Positions 1 to 10,807 of a stretch of 64,000 bases of DNA are shown in pieces. The notes beneath the pieces are model-generated. The model did not search any database. It was not told where the DNA came from and was given only the letters and a program-made list of their open reading frames with translations. The stretch comes from Cranoglanis bouderius. Its lineage: Eukaryota; Chordata; Actinopteri; Siluriformes; Cranoglanididae. The stretch covers positions 15,722,574-15,786,573 of the forward strand of contig CM042540.1 in NCBI GenBank assembly GCA_023630585.1, in the 5' to 3' direction. A program made the position numbers and the translations under genes. Every line of letters starts with the position of its first letter. The first letter of the stretch is position 1.

Positions 1-481
1 GAGGTTCTATGTGGTTCCTGTCTATGGAGTCATTTTGTGTGCAGTTAAAATCTCCTCCAATAAACGCATAATCGTTGGGGTCACAGCTGGTTAAAAGTTC
101 ACTTAGTTTGTTTAAAAGTAAAACTCTTTCGGGACCTCTGGTTGGAGCATAAACATTGATTAGCGTTAGTTTGAAGCATTCATATTTTGCATTGATTAAA
201 AGTAGTCTGCCAGTGATCACTTCCTGTTTGGTATAAGATTCAGGTAAGAAGTGTTTTGCAAACAGAACCCCCACTCCTGCGCTCACCGAGCTCTCGGAGC
301 TCAACACTACTTCCCCTTCCCATTCTAAATTCCATTTACATTCATTGCTTTTGTCACTATGGCTTTCCTGCATGAACATTACATCTATTTGCTTTAATTT
401 AACTATCTCATAAAGTTCTGCTCGTTTTCTTGCATCTCTTCCTCCCCTTATATTTAAGGAATCAATGTTGAAATGAGTCAT
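1..481 (-). CDS. LINE ORF2, N-terminal APE endonuclease (partial)
   Basis: The frame opens with ATG at 481 (minus) and stays open to the window edge, about 160 codons. It reads as an apurinic-endonuclease-like domain that would nick target DNA for target-primed reverse transcription. Visible motifs are an N-terminal SLNIRG block, FMQESH (catalytic Glu region), INVYAPT and GGDFNCT (Asp/Asn of the active site). The reverse transcriptase would lie beyond the window. It starts 59 nt after the ORF1 stop. No stop or frameshift is seen in the visible part. Confidence 0.8.
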   Translation of the reverse strand, partial: MTHFNIDSLNIRGGRDARKRAELYEIVKLKQIDVMFMQESHSDKSNECKWNLEWEGEVVLSSESSVSAGVGVLFAKHFLPESYTKQEVITGRLLLINAKYECFKLTLINVYAPTRGPERVLLLNKLSELLTSCDPNDYAFIGGDFNCTQNDSIDRNHIEP

Positions 482-540
482 GAGAAAAAGAAAAGAAAGA
501 AAAATAAAGAGAGTAATCATCATCATTGCACAGGCTTTAT

Positions 541-1836
541 TTATACACTCTCCTCATCTTCCTGTATCAGATCTCGCCTTGCTTTCATTAATAACTTTTT
601 TAGTCTGCTTTTTTCCGGATTTGTGAAGTTCTTGTTCTTTTTCTTTATTGCGATGGTAATAGATTTCACGAAGTTGTGTTTGTTTGGGAAGTATTGCTCT
701 ATTTTGACTCCTTTCATATTTTTGGTTTTTTGAAGAAACTGTTTAATTTCTTTGTCTTCATATGTTCCTGTTTGTTCGTTACCGCTCTGTCCGTCCCCAT
801 CACTGTCTGTTTCTACACTGGTGTCCTGGTCACTGCTCAGTTCTGTCTCCGTTTCATTGCCAGTTCTGATCTGCTTTTCTTTTTTTGTTTTGGCTAAACC
901 TTTTTTTCTGGATTGTGAGCCACTGCTTCCTTCTTTTAATTTTCTTTTTGACCTGACCAGAGTAAAGCCACTATCATCTATGGCCACGTCTATGTCTGTG
1001 CACTCATCAGTGTTTTGGCTGTCAGCTGGCTGTGTATTAATTTCAATGTTTTTATTCACATTACCTTGTGATTTTTCATTTTCCGTCTCCATATGATTTA
1101 TTTCTGGTTCAGTATTTTTTCTCCCTTCCTGAGTTTCTGTGTTTGTTTCCTGCTGTTTATTTTCTTCCTGATCCTCTGTGTATGTATTGTCCTCTACACT
1201 GTCCTGTTTATCTTCACCCTGTTCCCTTTCCTGATTATTCTCTTTTACGGTTCCTGTCTCCTGTTCACTTGTTGCCTGTCCCTTGGGACAGTTCCTAACT
1301 AGGTGTCCCTCCTGGCCGCACCCAAAACACTTTAAACTTCCGGAAGTTGCAAAAATAGTGAACTCCTCTCCATCCAACCTTAATTTGAATGTTACATTTA
1401 GATCTTCTTCTCTGTTGTTGAGAACCATGAAAGCCTGTCTCCTATAAGAGTAAATATGCTTCAGCTCTGGGTCTTTACAGCCTGTAGGTATCATTTTGAT
1501 GGGTGATATTACTTTACCGAATCTGGACAATTGTTTACAGAGATCTTCATCATCAACAAAGGGAGGCACATTAGATAAGATCACTCGCTTAGCGGGGGCG
1601 CTAAGGGGGAAAACTTTCACCAACGTGTCTTTGATAACAACGCCATTAGAAACTACAGCCTCGGCTTTGTGAACTTCATCCACAAACATGACCACCGCCT
1701 TATTCATCCGCGCGGCGGTTATAATGCTCTTCGCCCCGATTAATTTAGCGACCGCTGCAGCGCATTCCTCTACCGAGCACGCGGCCGTCACTAACACTTT
1801 AAACCCGTGCCTCCGGGTTAAATTTTTAAACGCCAT
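541..1836 (-). CDS. LINE ORF1, RNA-binding protein with CCHC knuckle
   Basis: A 431-residue ORF starting at the ATG at 1836. The open frame extends upstream to 1872 only through a GTG, so the ATG reading MAFKNL is preferred. An RRM-like region covers roughly residues 80-165 (RVILSNVPPF near its start). A CX2CX4HX4C knuckle, CFGCGQEGHLVRNC, follows at about residue 170. The C-terminal half is Glu/Gln/Thr-rich and then Lys-rich, probably disordered. In Tx1/L1 elements this protein packages the element RNA. The copy is intact. Confidence 0.8.
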   Translation of the reverse strand: MAFKNLTRRHGFKVLVTAACSVEECAAAVAKLIGAKSIITAARMNKAVVMFVDEVHKAEAVVSNGVVIKDTLVKVFPLSAPAKRVILSNVPPFVDDEDLCKQLSRFGKVISPIKMIPTGCKDPELKHIYSYRRQAFMVLNNREEDLNVTFKLRLDGEEFTIFATSGSLKCFGCGQEGHLVRNCPKGQATSEQETGTVKENNQEREQGEDKQDSVEDNTYTEDQEENKQQETNTETQEGRKNTEPEINHMETENEKSQGNVNKNIEINTQPADSQNTDECTDIDVAIDDSGFTLVRSKRKLKEGSSGSQSRKKGLAKTKKEKQIRTGNETETELSSDQDTSVETDSDGDGQSGNEQTGTYEDKEIKQFLQKTKNMKGVKIEQYFPNKHNFVKSITIAIKKKNKNFTNPEKSRLKKLLMKARRDLIQEDEESV

Positions 1837-1864
1837 GACGCCGGCAGCAAGCCGCCGGCGTCTT

Positions 1865-2080
1865 ACACACACTCAAACACACACCCACACACACACACAC
1901 ACATACACACACACTCTCACACACACAGAAAAACGCACTACTCACCACTCACCCACGTTGCACACTATACAACACAAAACAACACAAAAAGATAGCAAAA
2001 GATAGTTTTCACTCACACGCTCCGTCCACGCTCACACACTCACTCACGCATGCGCAGAGAGAGAGAGAGAGAGAGAAACA
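1865..2080. repeat. CA-rich and GA microsatellites
   Basis: Imperfect (CA)n with TA interruptions occupies about 1865-1925, and a perfect (GA)n run sits near 2058-2080. Short ORFs here are simple-repeat translations. Confidence 0.85.
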
Positions 2081-2189
2081 TGACAGGGCTACAGGAACAC
2101 TTTATCTACTTCAACAAATTGGCTGCATTTACAGTGAAAAATTTGTTGGAGGAAACAACAAATGTTTGGCTCAGAGGAAACACTTTTCT

Positions 2190-2590
2190 GGCTCAGGTCT
2201 TATCTGACTCTGCATAACAGAGTACAGTTTGATGTTCCACAAGGCTCTGTTTTAAGGCTGCTGCTTTTTTGCCTACATACTGTATACTGTAAGCTACCTC
2301 ATGTTTATTCATAAATGTGGTATTAGCTTCCACTGCTATGATGATGAGACACAGCTGTATGTTTCAGTCATACTAGATGATCGACACCACCTCAATAAAT
2401 CTGAGGAATGTTCAAAGGACAGTAAACACCAGACTGCCAAGACAGAAGTTCTTCTACTAGGGCCACAGGTAGCTAGAAATAAACTTTCCTGACCATGTTA
2501 CATCGTGTAATTGAAATAATCAAGACCTCAGTTTGATTACTGATGTCAGGCTCTCTTTTAAAACACATGTAGTTGATTACTAGAACAGCA
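2190..2590 (+). mobile_element. L2/Rex-like LINE reverse-transcriptase scrap
   Basis: Plus-strand translation shows decayed reverse-transcriptase motifs: FDVPQGSVLR near 2230-2262 and CYDDETQLYVS near 2335-2365, the latter corresponding to the YADDTQLY active-site box. No continuous frame remains, so this is a dead fragment. Confidence 0.6.
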
Positions 2591-2980
2591 TTTTTTCATT
2601 TGAGAAACACTGCTAAGCTAACAAATAAAATGTTGCTTTATCCACTGGCTCCCTAAGTTGCAGATCTTGGGTTATATGGGCATAGAGCAGGCTAACCTTA
2701 GCTAGCTAGCTAGGTAGTTTGTTGTTTAACCGACATTATGTTGAATATTGTGTTCTCAGATTTACTGATTTTTGGTTTGTTAATGTGTTTTGCACTGACT
2801 AATACAGTAAGCAATCCATAACCGAATCCATAACTCTTTTTCTGTAAAGCCTTGTTTTACACTACAAGTATATCTTGTTATTTTATCATTGTAGTAGGTA
2901 AATACTTAAAATAAATTTTAAGTGTAAAGTTTTGTTTAATTATTTGTGTTAATTGTTTTGTTTATTTAGAGGTCTAGATT

Positions 2981-3130
2981 CAGTGCCCCCAGAAAGTATT
3001 CACCCCTAGTGATTATTTCTCTTTTTGCTGTATTGCAACATCAAATTTAAATATATGGGATATACATATATTAAACAAATTTAAATATATGTTTTTTTCT
3101 GCTCCTTTAGAAGTGACTCTATGCAGAAAT
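2981..3130. mobile_element. Tc1-like terminal repeat fragment
   Basis: The string CAGTGCCCCCAGAAAGTATT resembles a common fish Tc1 terminus. No transposase follows. From about 3131 to 3741 I see only AT-rich sequence and the OR1 3' flank. Confidence 0.4.
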
Positions 3131-3741
3131 AAATTAAATAAATTATTTAGATATCCTCAGAATTATTATTATTTTTTTAATCTAAAAATTGATAATTGAT
3201 AAGTATTGCTAAATAGCAGTGACTTAGGAGTAAGTGACATAGGATATGCAGCATATTTTATTTTGTTGTATTTGCTTGTCTGTTTATTTATTTATTTATT
3301 TTTTATAGAGGGTGATAGTGGTTATGTATGGTTAGGTATAGTGGTTTTGTCCTGTCTAGTGTGTGGGGGATACTAAATATCTAAAAATATTTTTTATTGG
3401 AATTTCATATCTAAGCACTTGGAAAAGTTTACAATCAAAATTCATAAAATTTGTTGATGCAAAAGTAAAACCATATTACTGGTCCATTGTGCTCAATAGG
3501 CGCTTCTACTGCTAAAGGACAGCTCAACTGGCTGGTACACGTCAATAATTACTAATCTAAAGGGTGAATTTGAAAAAAAAAAATTGAAATGCTATTGAAT
3601 GTGATCCGATTAGTAAGAATTAACATAAAGATTTTTTGCGAAAGTATTTTATTGTGTGCCTGTTAAAAGGTTAAAATGCAAGTTTTTCAGTGGCTTGCTG
3701 AAAACACTATGCAACATCAATCAAACTACAGTATTTCCAGT

Positions 3742-4674
3742 TTATGCAATAGCAATGTTGAATCTGAAGATCATTCTTATCACTTGCTTCCGTATTTTGG
3801 CCAGTTTTAGTCCATAAATAAGGGGATTTAAAACAGGAGGTACAAACAGGAAGTCCAATGCCATGAAATTTCGCACATTTTGAGGAAAGGATGTGTAACC
3901 ATATCGACTGTAAAACACATCAAACAACAAAGCAACAGCAATATTAAATAGAGCAAGTAGATGCGGCACACAAGTCTGCATAAATCTATATTTGCTCTCT
4001 TTTGACTTTGTGCAAATTCTAATCAAATGAATGTATGAATAAACAATCAATACTGCATGTCCAAAATAAACAACAATAATTATATATCCAACCACATTGT
4101 TCACTATTGTAGAGGAACAGGCCAGTTTAGCAACTGCCCATATTTCACAGTATAATTTTTCAATATTTGAGCCACATAGGGTTAGTCTTGATGTTAACAA
4201 CACTACAATAGCCATGCAAATAATTGGTGGAAGCCAACAAAAAAGAATACATTTTACAACTTTTTGGTTGCTCATTTCAGAGTGGTACTCTAGTGGTTTA
4301 CATATGGCCACATACCTGTCATACGCCATTACTGTCAGAGTTGATAAATCACATAAAGCAGATGAATAAATAACGAATATCTGAATCAGACATCCGACAT
4401 ATGAAATTTCATGAAACTGGGTCAGTAAGTCATACATGAATTTAGGGTAAAAGCCTGTAGTGCCATAAAGTGCATTTATACATAAATTACACAAAAATAT
4501 GTACATAGGCTCATGAAGCTGCTTATCTAAGACAATGCATAAAATAACAATAATGTTGCACAGCAAGATAACATGATAAACCAGTGTGGTCAATGAAAAA
4601 AAAACATATCTGGTTTCCATTGTTACATTTAATCCAGAGAGGGAGAACACTAAGATGTTGGAAACATTATCCAT
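3742..4674 (-). CDS. Olfactory receptor, fish type (OR1)
   Basis: An intact 310-residue class A GPCR, the usual OR length. N-glycosylation sequons sit at N3 and N16. TM2 starts with HEPMYIFLCNL. C95 at the top of TM3 is available for the disulphide to loop 2. The OR signature MAYDRYVAIC is at 116-125 (DRY at 119-121), the Cys-rich second loop spans about 167-186, and TM7 carries PVLNPLIYGLK at 280-290. It should sit in olfactory cilia and signal through Golf. The ATG at 4674 matches paralogous starts and lies 12 nt after a predicted splice acceptor. An AATAAA lies at 3648-3653, about 90 nt past the stop. Family certain; ligand unknown. Confidence 0.95.
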   Translation of the reverse strand: MDNVSNILVFSLSGLNVTMETRYVFFSLTTLVYHVILLCNIIVILCIVLDKQLHEPMYIFLCNLCINALYGTTGFYPKFMYDLLTQFHEISYVGCLIQIFVIYSSALCDLSTLTVMAYDRYVAICKPLEYHSEMSNQKVVKCILFCWLPPIICMAIVVLLTSRLTLCGSNIEKLYCEIWAVAKLACSSTIVNNVVGYIIIVVYFGHAVLIVYSYIHLIRICTKSKESKYRFMQTCVPHLLALFNIAVALLFDVFYSRYGYTSFPQNVRNFMALDFLFVPPVLNPLIYGLKLAKIRKQVIRMIFRFNIAIA

Positions 4675-4686
4675 TCTGGATTGAGT

Positions 4687-4810
4687 CTATAATAGAAAAT
4701 TAGTTAGGTTTAATTAATGACTACAGCAATGTTGTTTATTACCCTTTGCCTACGAACAAAAAGTCTAATCCTGTACAATCATGTAGATTTAATGTAAAAA
4801 AAAAAAAAAT

Positions 4811-4886
<76 letters not shown>

Positions 4887-4891
4887 TAATT

Positions 4892-4929
<38 letters not shown>

Positions 4930-5060
4930 TATTATTATTATTATTGTTATTATTTTCAGAGCCTTGCTTATTTCTTTAAACTCTGAACAGATTAATATGA
5001 TTTAAATTTTTAAAAAATTTAATTAAGCATGCATTAGTCCTTAAAAAAATGATGCCATAC
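4687..5060 (-). other. Predicted 5' UTR intron of OR1
   Basis: On the minus strand a donor (GATG|GTATGG, first intron base 5060) and an acceptor (TCTATTATAG, last intron base 4687) bracket 374 bp. It contains the (AT)n/(AAT)n tract. The matching donor lies at the same place upstream of OR2. No transcript evidence is available here. Confidence 0.45.
4798..4952. repeat. (A)n, (AT)n and (AAT)n microsatellite
   Basis: Poly(A), then about 70 bp of (AT)n, then (AAT)n/(ATT)n, between OR1 and its predicted promoter. Confidence 0.95.
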
Positions 5061-5106
5061 CATCTTATGTCTTTGTGTTTCTTCCAATGAAGAGATGATT
5101 GGATCA

Positions 5107-5113
5107 TTTTATA
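5107..5113 (-). promoter_or_regulatory. TATA-like box of OR1
   Basis: Minus strand reads TATAAAA, with a start expected near 5083. The flanking sequence, including GATCATCC/GATCCAAT-type bases after the box, resembles the region upstream of OR2, which supports it as a conserved promoter. Confidence 0.5.
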
Positions 5114-5114
5114 A

Positions 5115-6039
5115 GTGGTCTTGTCATCCTCCTTACTGACAATTCTCTAAAGAACTCCCCCAAGAGAAAAACATTATTTAATCACAATAACAATTTATTA
5201 AAAGTGCCATTTTCATAATAGGTTTTCACTGCTATTACTTCTGATGATTTTTTTATCCACTGAAAAAAGGGTAATCTTTTACAAACCTCTAAATTATAGG
5301 CATTAACTGGGTAGGTAGTTTGTACAAACTCTGGGGTAATGACTTAGTATTTATTGTTGTATTTTCTTACTCCTTAGACAAGCAAGTTTTTCCCCACATT
5401 TTTCTAAGCAAATGTCCCTAACAAATAAAAACATTGCAAACTTTTAAATCAATGCAAATTCTGTAGACGCGTTCTTTTAAAGTAGTGTTGTCTCTTCTCT
5501 TTATCTAACTCAGAGCTAAAGAAATCTTGGTTCAATCTTCAATTGAATTGGGCCAATATCAATTCAGGTTCAGTGGTTTTCCAAGGCTACAGGCTTCTTT
5601 AAAATGCCTTTCTGCACTTTTACTTGGGAGTTCATTGATTGACATGGAAAGATGATCCTCTGTGTCTCCATCATTTTCTCTCTCGCTCATGCACAACCGG
5701 AGCCTTTTTTTTTTATTAGCAATTATGCCATCAGCATTGGTGCTCGACAGAGATGAGGATTGTTTGAAAAATTCTGATATTTTTCATTTAGACATGTCTT
5801 TTTGAGGCAGAAGCTGATTCCCGCTTTCCCTGAGCATATTCTGGCACTCTGGATGAATTTGACTTTGAATTACATCAACACAGCAAATTATACGAGAGGC
5901 TTCTCCTCACAGAACGCAATTAATGCATGCAATTTTTAAATCACAACGTGTAAATGTATATTGTCACCAGTGGCGATCTCAGCAAAAATATCATTTGCAA
6001 ATTTGGTCACAAATCCGACCTTTTTAGGCGCAGTCTAGA
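5115..6039. other. Intergenic, nothing recognised
   Basis: AT-rich sequence with no ORF of note and no repeat family I can name. Confidence 0.5.
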
Positions 6040-6200
6040 GCCCTGCAAAAGTAATCCTGATAGTATTCCCATTTTTTACAGAATGTACCTGTAATCTGAT
6101 TACTTTGTTTTTTGACGTAACTGTAATGGATTACAGTTACCAGTTTTTTGTATCCTGATTACGTAACACCGTTACATGTATTCCGTTACTCCCTAAGCCT
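6040..6200 (+). repeat. Dispersed terminal repeat, also at 27650-27800
   Basis: The segment from AAAGTAATCCTGATAGTATT to CCGTTACATGTATTCCGTTACT recurs, reverse-complemented, near 27650-27800. It looks like one end of a DNA transposon; no transposase is attached. Confidence 0.5.
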
Positions 6201-6303
6201 GCTCAGGAGGTAGGTTAATATGGTATAATCTAGCTAATGACACTCCACATATATTGTAGCTAGCTAGCTAATTCATTGCAATTTAGCCACAACTATCAAT
6301 ATA

Positions 6304-7039
6304 CAGTGCCCTCCACCAATATTGGCACCCTTGGTAAATATAAGCAAAGAAGGCTGTGAAAAATTGTCTTTATTGTTTAACCTTTTGATCTTTTGTTAAA
6401 AAAAAATTCACAAAAATACTCTGCTCTCATGGATATCAAACAATTGCAAACAAAACAGGTTTATCCAAAACAAATATCTTTGTTAAACATGTTGTTGGCA
6501 CACTTTTAGTACTTTGTGCTACCTCCCTTTGCCAAGATAACAGCTCTGAGTCTTCTCCTATAATGCCTGATGGGGTTGGAGATTACATGGCAAGGGATCT
6601 GAGACCATTTCTCCATACAGAATCTCTCCAGATTCTTCAAATTTCGAGGTCCATGCTGGTGGACTCTCGTCTTCAGTTCACCCCACAGGTTTTCTAAGGG
6701 TTTCGAGTCAGGGGACTTGGTTGGCCATGGCAGGAACTTGATTTTAAACCACTTTTGTGTTCATTTTGATGTATGTTTTGGATCATTGTTTTGCTGGAAG
6801 ACCCAACCACAGCCCATTTTAAGCTTTCTGGCAGAGGCAATCAGGTTTTCATTTAATAGCTGTTGATATTTGATAGAGTCCATGATGCCATGTATATTAA
6901 CAAAATGTCCAGGTCCTTTGCCAGAAAAATGGTCCCAAACACTGAAGAGCCACCAACATTTCCAGTTGACTGGAACTTCCTAATTATTGCCCTGATGCTG
7001 GAAATGGGCATTTTCAATGCTTTTGCTATTTTTTAGCCA
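6304..7039 (-). mobile_element. Tc1-like element, part 1 (split by LTR)
   Basis: The terminal repeat starts CAGTGCCCTCCACCAATATT, preceded by TA at 6302-6303. Transposase remnants read on the minus strand but many stops break them. The sequence stops at GCCA (7036-7039) and resumes at 8831 after an LTR insertion. Dead copy. Confidence 0.7.
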
Positions 7040-8651
7040 TGTAACAAATCAAAGAAATCATTACTAGCATTATTCTTTTCCACCAGAATAATGTAATGGA
7101 TCAACTTTAAACATGAAAAACAAAACAGAAGCGCACGCTTGGATTTGAAGCACCTTTTTAAAGGAGACGAGTTTTAAAGCGTGCCCGCATTATCTACCAG
7201 AATGTGTAGTAAATCGGATGAATCTGCAACATTTAAAAATATTCTCCACCAGTTACAATTTATGTAACGAATTAAAAGATGTTTAACAGGTTTAAATGTA
7301 TTCTCCAATTTATATAAGGAATTAGCTCAAATGGCGTGAAATATATCTATATATCTAATCAACGCGTGTTGTGACCAGTTATAAATATACATCAGCCATG
7401 AAAGGGAATTCATGTATGTGCACATATACATATAGATAATTAACTACAATGGATTATAATTAATTATGACTATGTATGTGGTCTAGATCAGCTTTTAGGA
7501 TTAGCTGTAGTCTAGTTTGGAATTATGAACTCTAAAGAGGGAGTTTATCCTTCTGGCCACGAAGGATTAACCAAGAAGTTTATTAAAATTAGAGCAGGTA
7601 ACCGAGATCTTATGCAGCGTAGAATTTACTCTATCACGTGACCAAACAGAGACAAATCAAGTGTGGGATAATAGATTTTAATAACTAGATATAACTATGG
7701 ATACACACGACTAACTCTAAGCAAAACATACATATGTACATCTATATACAAGAAGAGAGAGAGATTAGAGAGAAAGTAATGAAATGAAAAGGTTAGCAGA
7801 CAAAAACAACAATTAATTAGCCTTTTTCAAAACCAGCAACAAACTTAAATCTCCTGTAAACAGGGGTACAATCTTACACGCAGATATAGATCCATTAACT
7901 ATACTTGCATGGCTTTGGTTTGAAAGTTCACGCGAGGTCGTGTAAAGTTTGCTGGTTCGTCGTGCCATTTGAAAAGGCATGGGCCGTGAAGCGGTTGCAT
8001 CTTTTGTCCGTGAGAGAGAGAGAGATTCTGACTTCCTCTTCCCGGGGCACGTGGCCACAGGGGAGAGAAACCGGAAGGAGTGTAGAAGTGAAGTTGAAGT
8101 GAAGTGAAACTGAAGAGAGAGCGGTTTCAAAGCGTGGTGTTGTTTTAAAGACAACACCAACACACATGCCTCTTTGGGCTATGGGCCAATCAGGAAGTTG
8201 GATTTTTTGGTGGGATGAACTCTCTTTGTCTGGTCTCAGACCTGGATTTGCATGTCCAGGGAGGAGCCGGTTTATACCGTATTATATATGAAATTAAGAG
8301 AAAGCATGAAATAATGTATCCCATTGTATCCCATATGATATGCATAATCAATCAGGGTATCGCAAGACGATAAACCACATACCAAATTTGATGGACTTAT
8401 AAAGAATACTACAAGTAAAACATGGTTACAGACATTTAAAATCATATCCTAAGTTAAGCTATCTAAAATCATTATAGTTATGTTACATAAACACACAATA
8501 TATGCAAACAAGAAAACATCACACTATTTGGACATCGAATAATTACATATAATTACGTTACATTCAAAAGAGTTTTTTCATTGTGTGTGTGTGTGTGTGT
8601 GTGTGTGTGCACGTGTAGGTAAGCTTTGTGTGTGTGCGCGTGTGAGCGCTT

Positions 8652-8682
<31 letters not shown>

Positions 8683-8830
8683 CTGAAGAGGGGGGTCATG
8701 TCCCCTGTCCGCATTCCGATGGTATCTGGACAAGAGGTTAGAGAAGGATTCATGGCTCAAAGACACAGAGAAAGTTCTTTGCTAGATCCAGGCTGATTCA
8801 GAAATCAGTTTGATATGTTCAGACGTTACA
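7040..8830 (+). mobile_element. Solo LTR (copy A) nested in Tc1
   Basis: A 1.8-kb LTR-like unit with termini TGTAAC...GTTACA. It is flanked by a 4-bp direct repeat, GCCA (7036-7039 and 8831-8834), and Tc1 sequence continues across the insertion. No gag or pol is present, so it is a solo LTR. Copies B (17362-19843), D (21345-21880) and, inverted, C (32906-33508) share internal blocks. A (GT)n tract lies at about 8582-8690. The pol remnant downstream of copy B suggests a retrovirus-like parent. Confidence 0.7.
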
Positions 8831-8910
8831 GCCATTTCCTATTTTGTGAAGCTCAACAACCTTTTGCAGCACATCATAGCTATATTCCTTATTCCTTAGC
8901 CCATTCATCA
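8831..8910 (-). mobile_element. Tc1-like element, part 2
   Basis: Continuation of the element that starts at 6304, resuming directly at the second GCCA. It runs to about 8910, where a different Tc1 family begins. Confidence 0.55.
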
Positions 8911-9827
8911 GTACAGAACTTCTTCTTTAACCATTCTTTGGCAGAGTGACTTGTGTGTTTAGGGTTGTTGACTTGCTGCATGACCCATTTTCTCTTGAGA
9001 TTCAGTTCATGATCAGATGTCCTGACAGTTTCATTTAGAATTCGCTAGTATACTTCAGAATTCATTGTTCCATCAATGATGGCCAACTGTCCTGGCCCAG
9101 ATGCAGCAAAACAGGCCCAAACCATGATACTACCACTTCCATTTTTCATAAATGGGTTAAAGTTGTTATGATGGAATGCATTGTTTTCTTTTCTCCAAAC
9201 ATAATGCCTCTCATTTAAACCAAAAAGTTCTATTTTGGCCTCATTCTTCCACATTTTGTTTTCCAATAGCCTTCTGGCTTGTTCATGTGATCCTTAGCAA
9301 ACTGCATGGGCAGCAATGTTCTTTATGGAGAGCAGAGGCTTTCTCCTTGCAACCTTGCCATGCACACCATTGTTGTTCAGTGTTCTCCTGATCGTGGTCT
9401 CATGAACATTAACATTAGCCAATGTGAGAGAGGGCTTTAGTTGCTTAGAAGTTACCCTGGGTTCCTTTGTGACCTCGCAGACTATTACACATCTTGCTCT
9501 TGGAGTGATCTTTGTTGGTCGACCACTCCTGGGGAGGGTAACAATGCTCTTGAATTTTCCCCATTTCCCCATTTTCCCCAGCCTGTTGAGCATCAACAAC
9601 TATTCTGAGGTCCTCAGAAATCTCATTTGTTCTTAAAATGATACACTTCCACAAACATGTGTTGTGAAGATCAGACATTGATAGATCCCTGTTCTTTAAA
9701 TAAAACAGGGTGCACACTCACACCTGATTGTCATCCCATTGATTGAAAACACCTGACTGTAATTTCACCTTCAAATTAACTGCTAATCCTAGAAGTTCAC
9801 ATACTTTTGCCAGTTGCAGATTGTAAT
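8911..9827 (-). pseudogene. Tc1-like transposase pseudogene (split by a small LTR element)
   Basis: Minus-strand blocks in several frames spell a Tc1 transposase. The DNA-binding linker block RSGRPTKITPRA and PSLTLANVNVHETTIRRTL lie in 9294-9599, and the catalytic-domain pieces KIELFGLNERHYVW and GSGSIMVWACFAASGPGQL in 9045-9266. The third catalytic region is missing and frameshifts separate the blocks. Its 5' flank continues at 10808-10983 beyond the inserted element. It cannot make a transposase. Confidence 0.8.
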
Positions 9828-10807
9828 TGTAACAAACTTCACAATAAAGTTTAATAATAAACCAAACTCAAACAGAACAGAAAAAACACAAACAAAATAG
9901 AAAGTGCATGTGCATCTCTCTCTCCCCCTCCGGTGTTTCCAGCCTCTCCTTTATCGCTCTCTGTTTAGACAACTCAGTGCCAGGCGTGTGTCCTCACAGC
10001 CTGGTCCCTCCCTCCTCCTTGTCACACTCCTCTGTGGCCAGATTCAGGCCTCAGACCTGATGTACACCCCCTCCCACCCTTTCAGGAGGGCGGTGCTGCC
10101 CTTCCGGCTATATCCTTCAGCCAGCCTGGGAGCGAAAGTAGAGACAAGGGGAGGAAGAGGGGAGAGAGAAGGAGCGAGCAGGATAGACAGCAAGAGGGAG
10201 AGAGAGAAAAAACACTCCGGTCCCCAGACATGCTGTCATCTGGTCCTCAGCCATCTGGGAAACGATCCCCCACAACGTCTGACAATGACACTGGACTTCC
10301 TGGTGGATGGCTGCAGCTCCTCCCCTTTTCAGGCTGATGGCAGCCACACCTCTGCCTCCCCGGTGGATGGCAGCGGGTCCTCCATCCCCTGGTGGATGGC
10401 AAGTGCTCCTCCCCTTCCTGGTGGATGGCCATGGATCCTCTGCCTTCCAGCAGATGGCAGTGACTCCTCCGTCCTTACCAGCAACCGCTCCAGCATCACC
10501 GCCTCCTTGGTGTTGCTATCCTCCCACAGTGGCGAGGGCTCTCTGACAGTGCATCTTTCCTCCTTCCTGGGTTTCGGTACCAGTGTAACACACTTCACAG
10601 ATGGGCAAGGAGGAGGTGGGAACTGGCTGATCATAAACATAAACTTTAATCATAAACAGAACTCAAACATAACAGAAACACAAATGGAACACAAAGTGCA
10701 CGTGTCTCTCTCTCTCTCCCTCCGGTGCTTCCAGCCTTCCACTGATTAGACAACTCAGTGCCAGGTGTGCGTCCTCACAGCCTGGCCCTGCCCTCCTCCT
10801 TGTCAAA
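9828..10807 (-). mobile_element. Small LTR (TRIM-like) element with TSD
   Basis: Two direct repeats, 9828-10026 and 10584-10807, both start TGTAACA(A/C)ACTTCACA and end near TTGTCA. They flank 557 bp with no retroviral ORF. GTAAT occurs at 9823-9827 and 10808-10812, a perfect 5-bp TSD inside a Tc1 copy. On the minus strand TGGTACCG lies 1 nt inside one LTR (tRNA-PBS-like) and AGAGGAG abuts the other (polypurine-like), suggesting minus orientation. The interior carries GGTGGATGGC-type repeats. Confidence 0.7.

Larger units (their letters stand above)
1..2090 (-). mobile_element. Tx1-like LINE, 5' half
   Basis: A non-LTR retrotransposon on the minus strand. Two ORFs in the order expected for an L1/Tx1-type LINE are visible: ORF1 with a CCHC knuckle, then 59 nt later the start of ORF2 with an APE-type endonuclease. 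The element runs out of the window at base 1. The 5' limit is not sharp; a CA-rich tract (about 1865-1925) and a GA tract (about 2058-2080) lie upstream of ORF1. Both ORFs are open as far as they can be read, so this copy may be young. Confidence 0.8.

Noticed and set aside
4097..4369. Plus-strand ORF opposite OR1 (also 43594-43836 opposite OR3)
   Set aside because: Antisense shadows of the conserved OR coding sequence.
9904..10749. A 281-codon ORF with repeated VDGSGSS-type stretches
   Set aside because: It spans the LTRs and interior of the small LTR element, has no domain and conflicts with the minus orientation suggested by the primer site. Probably chance in GC-richer sequence.
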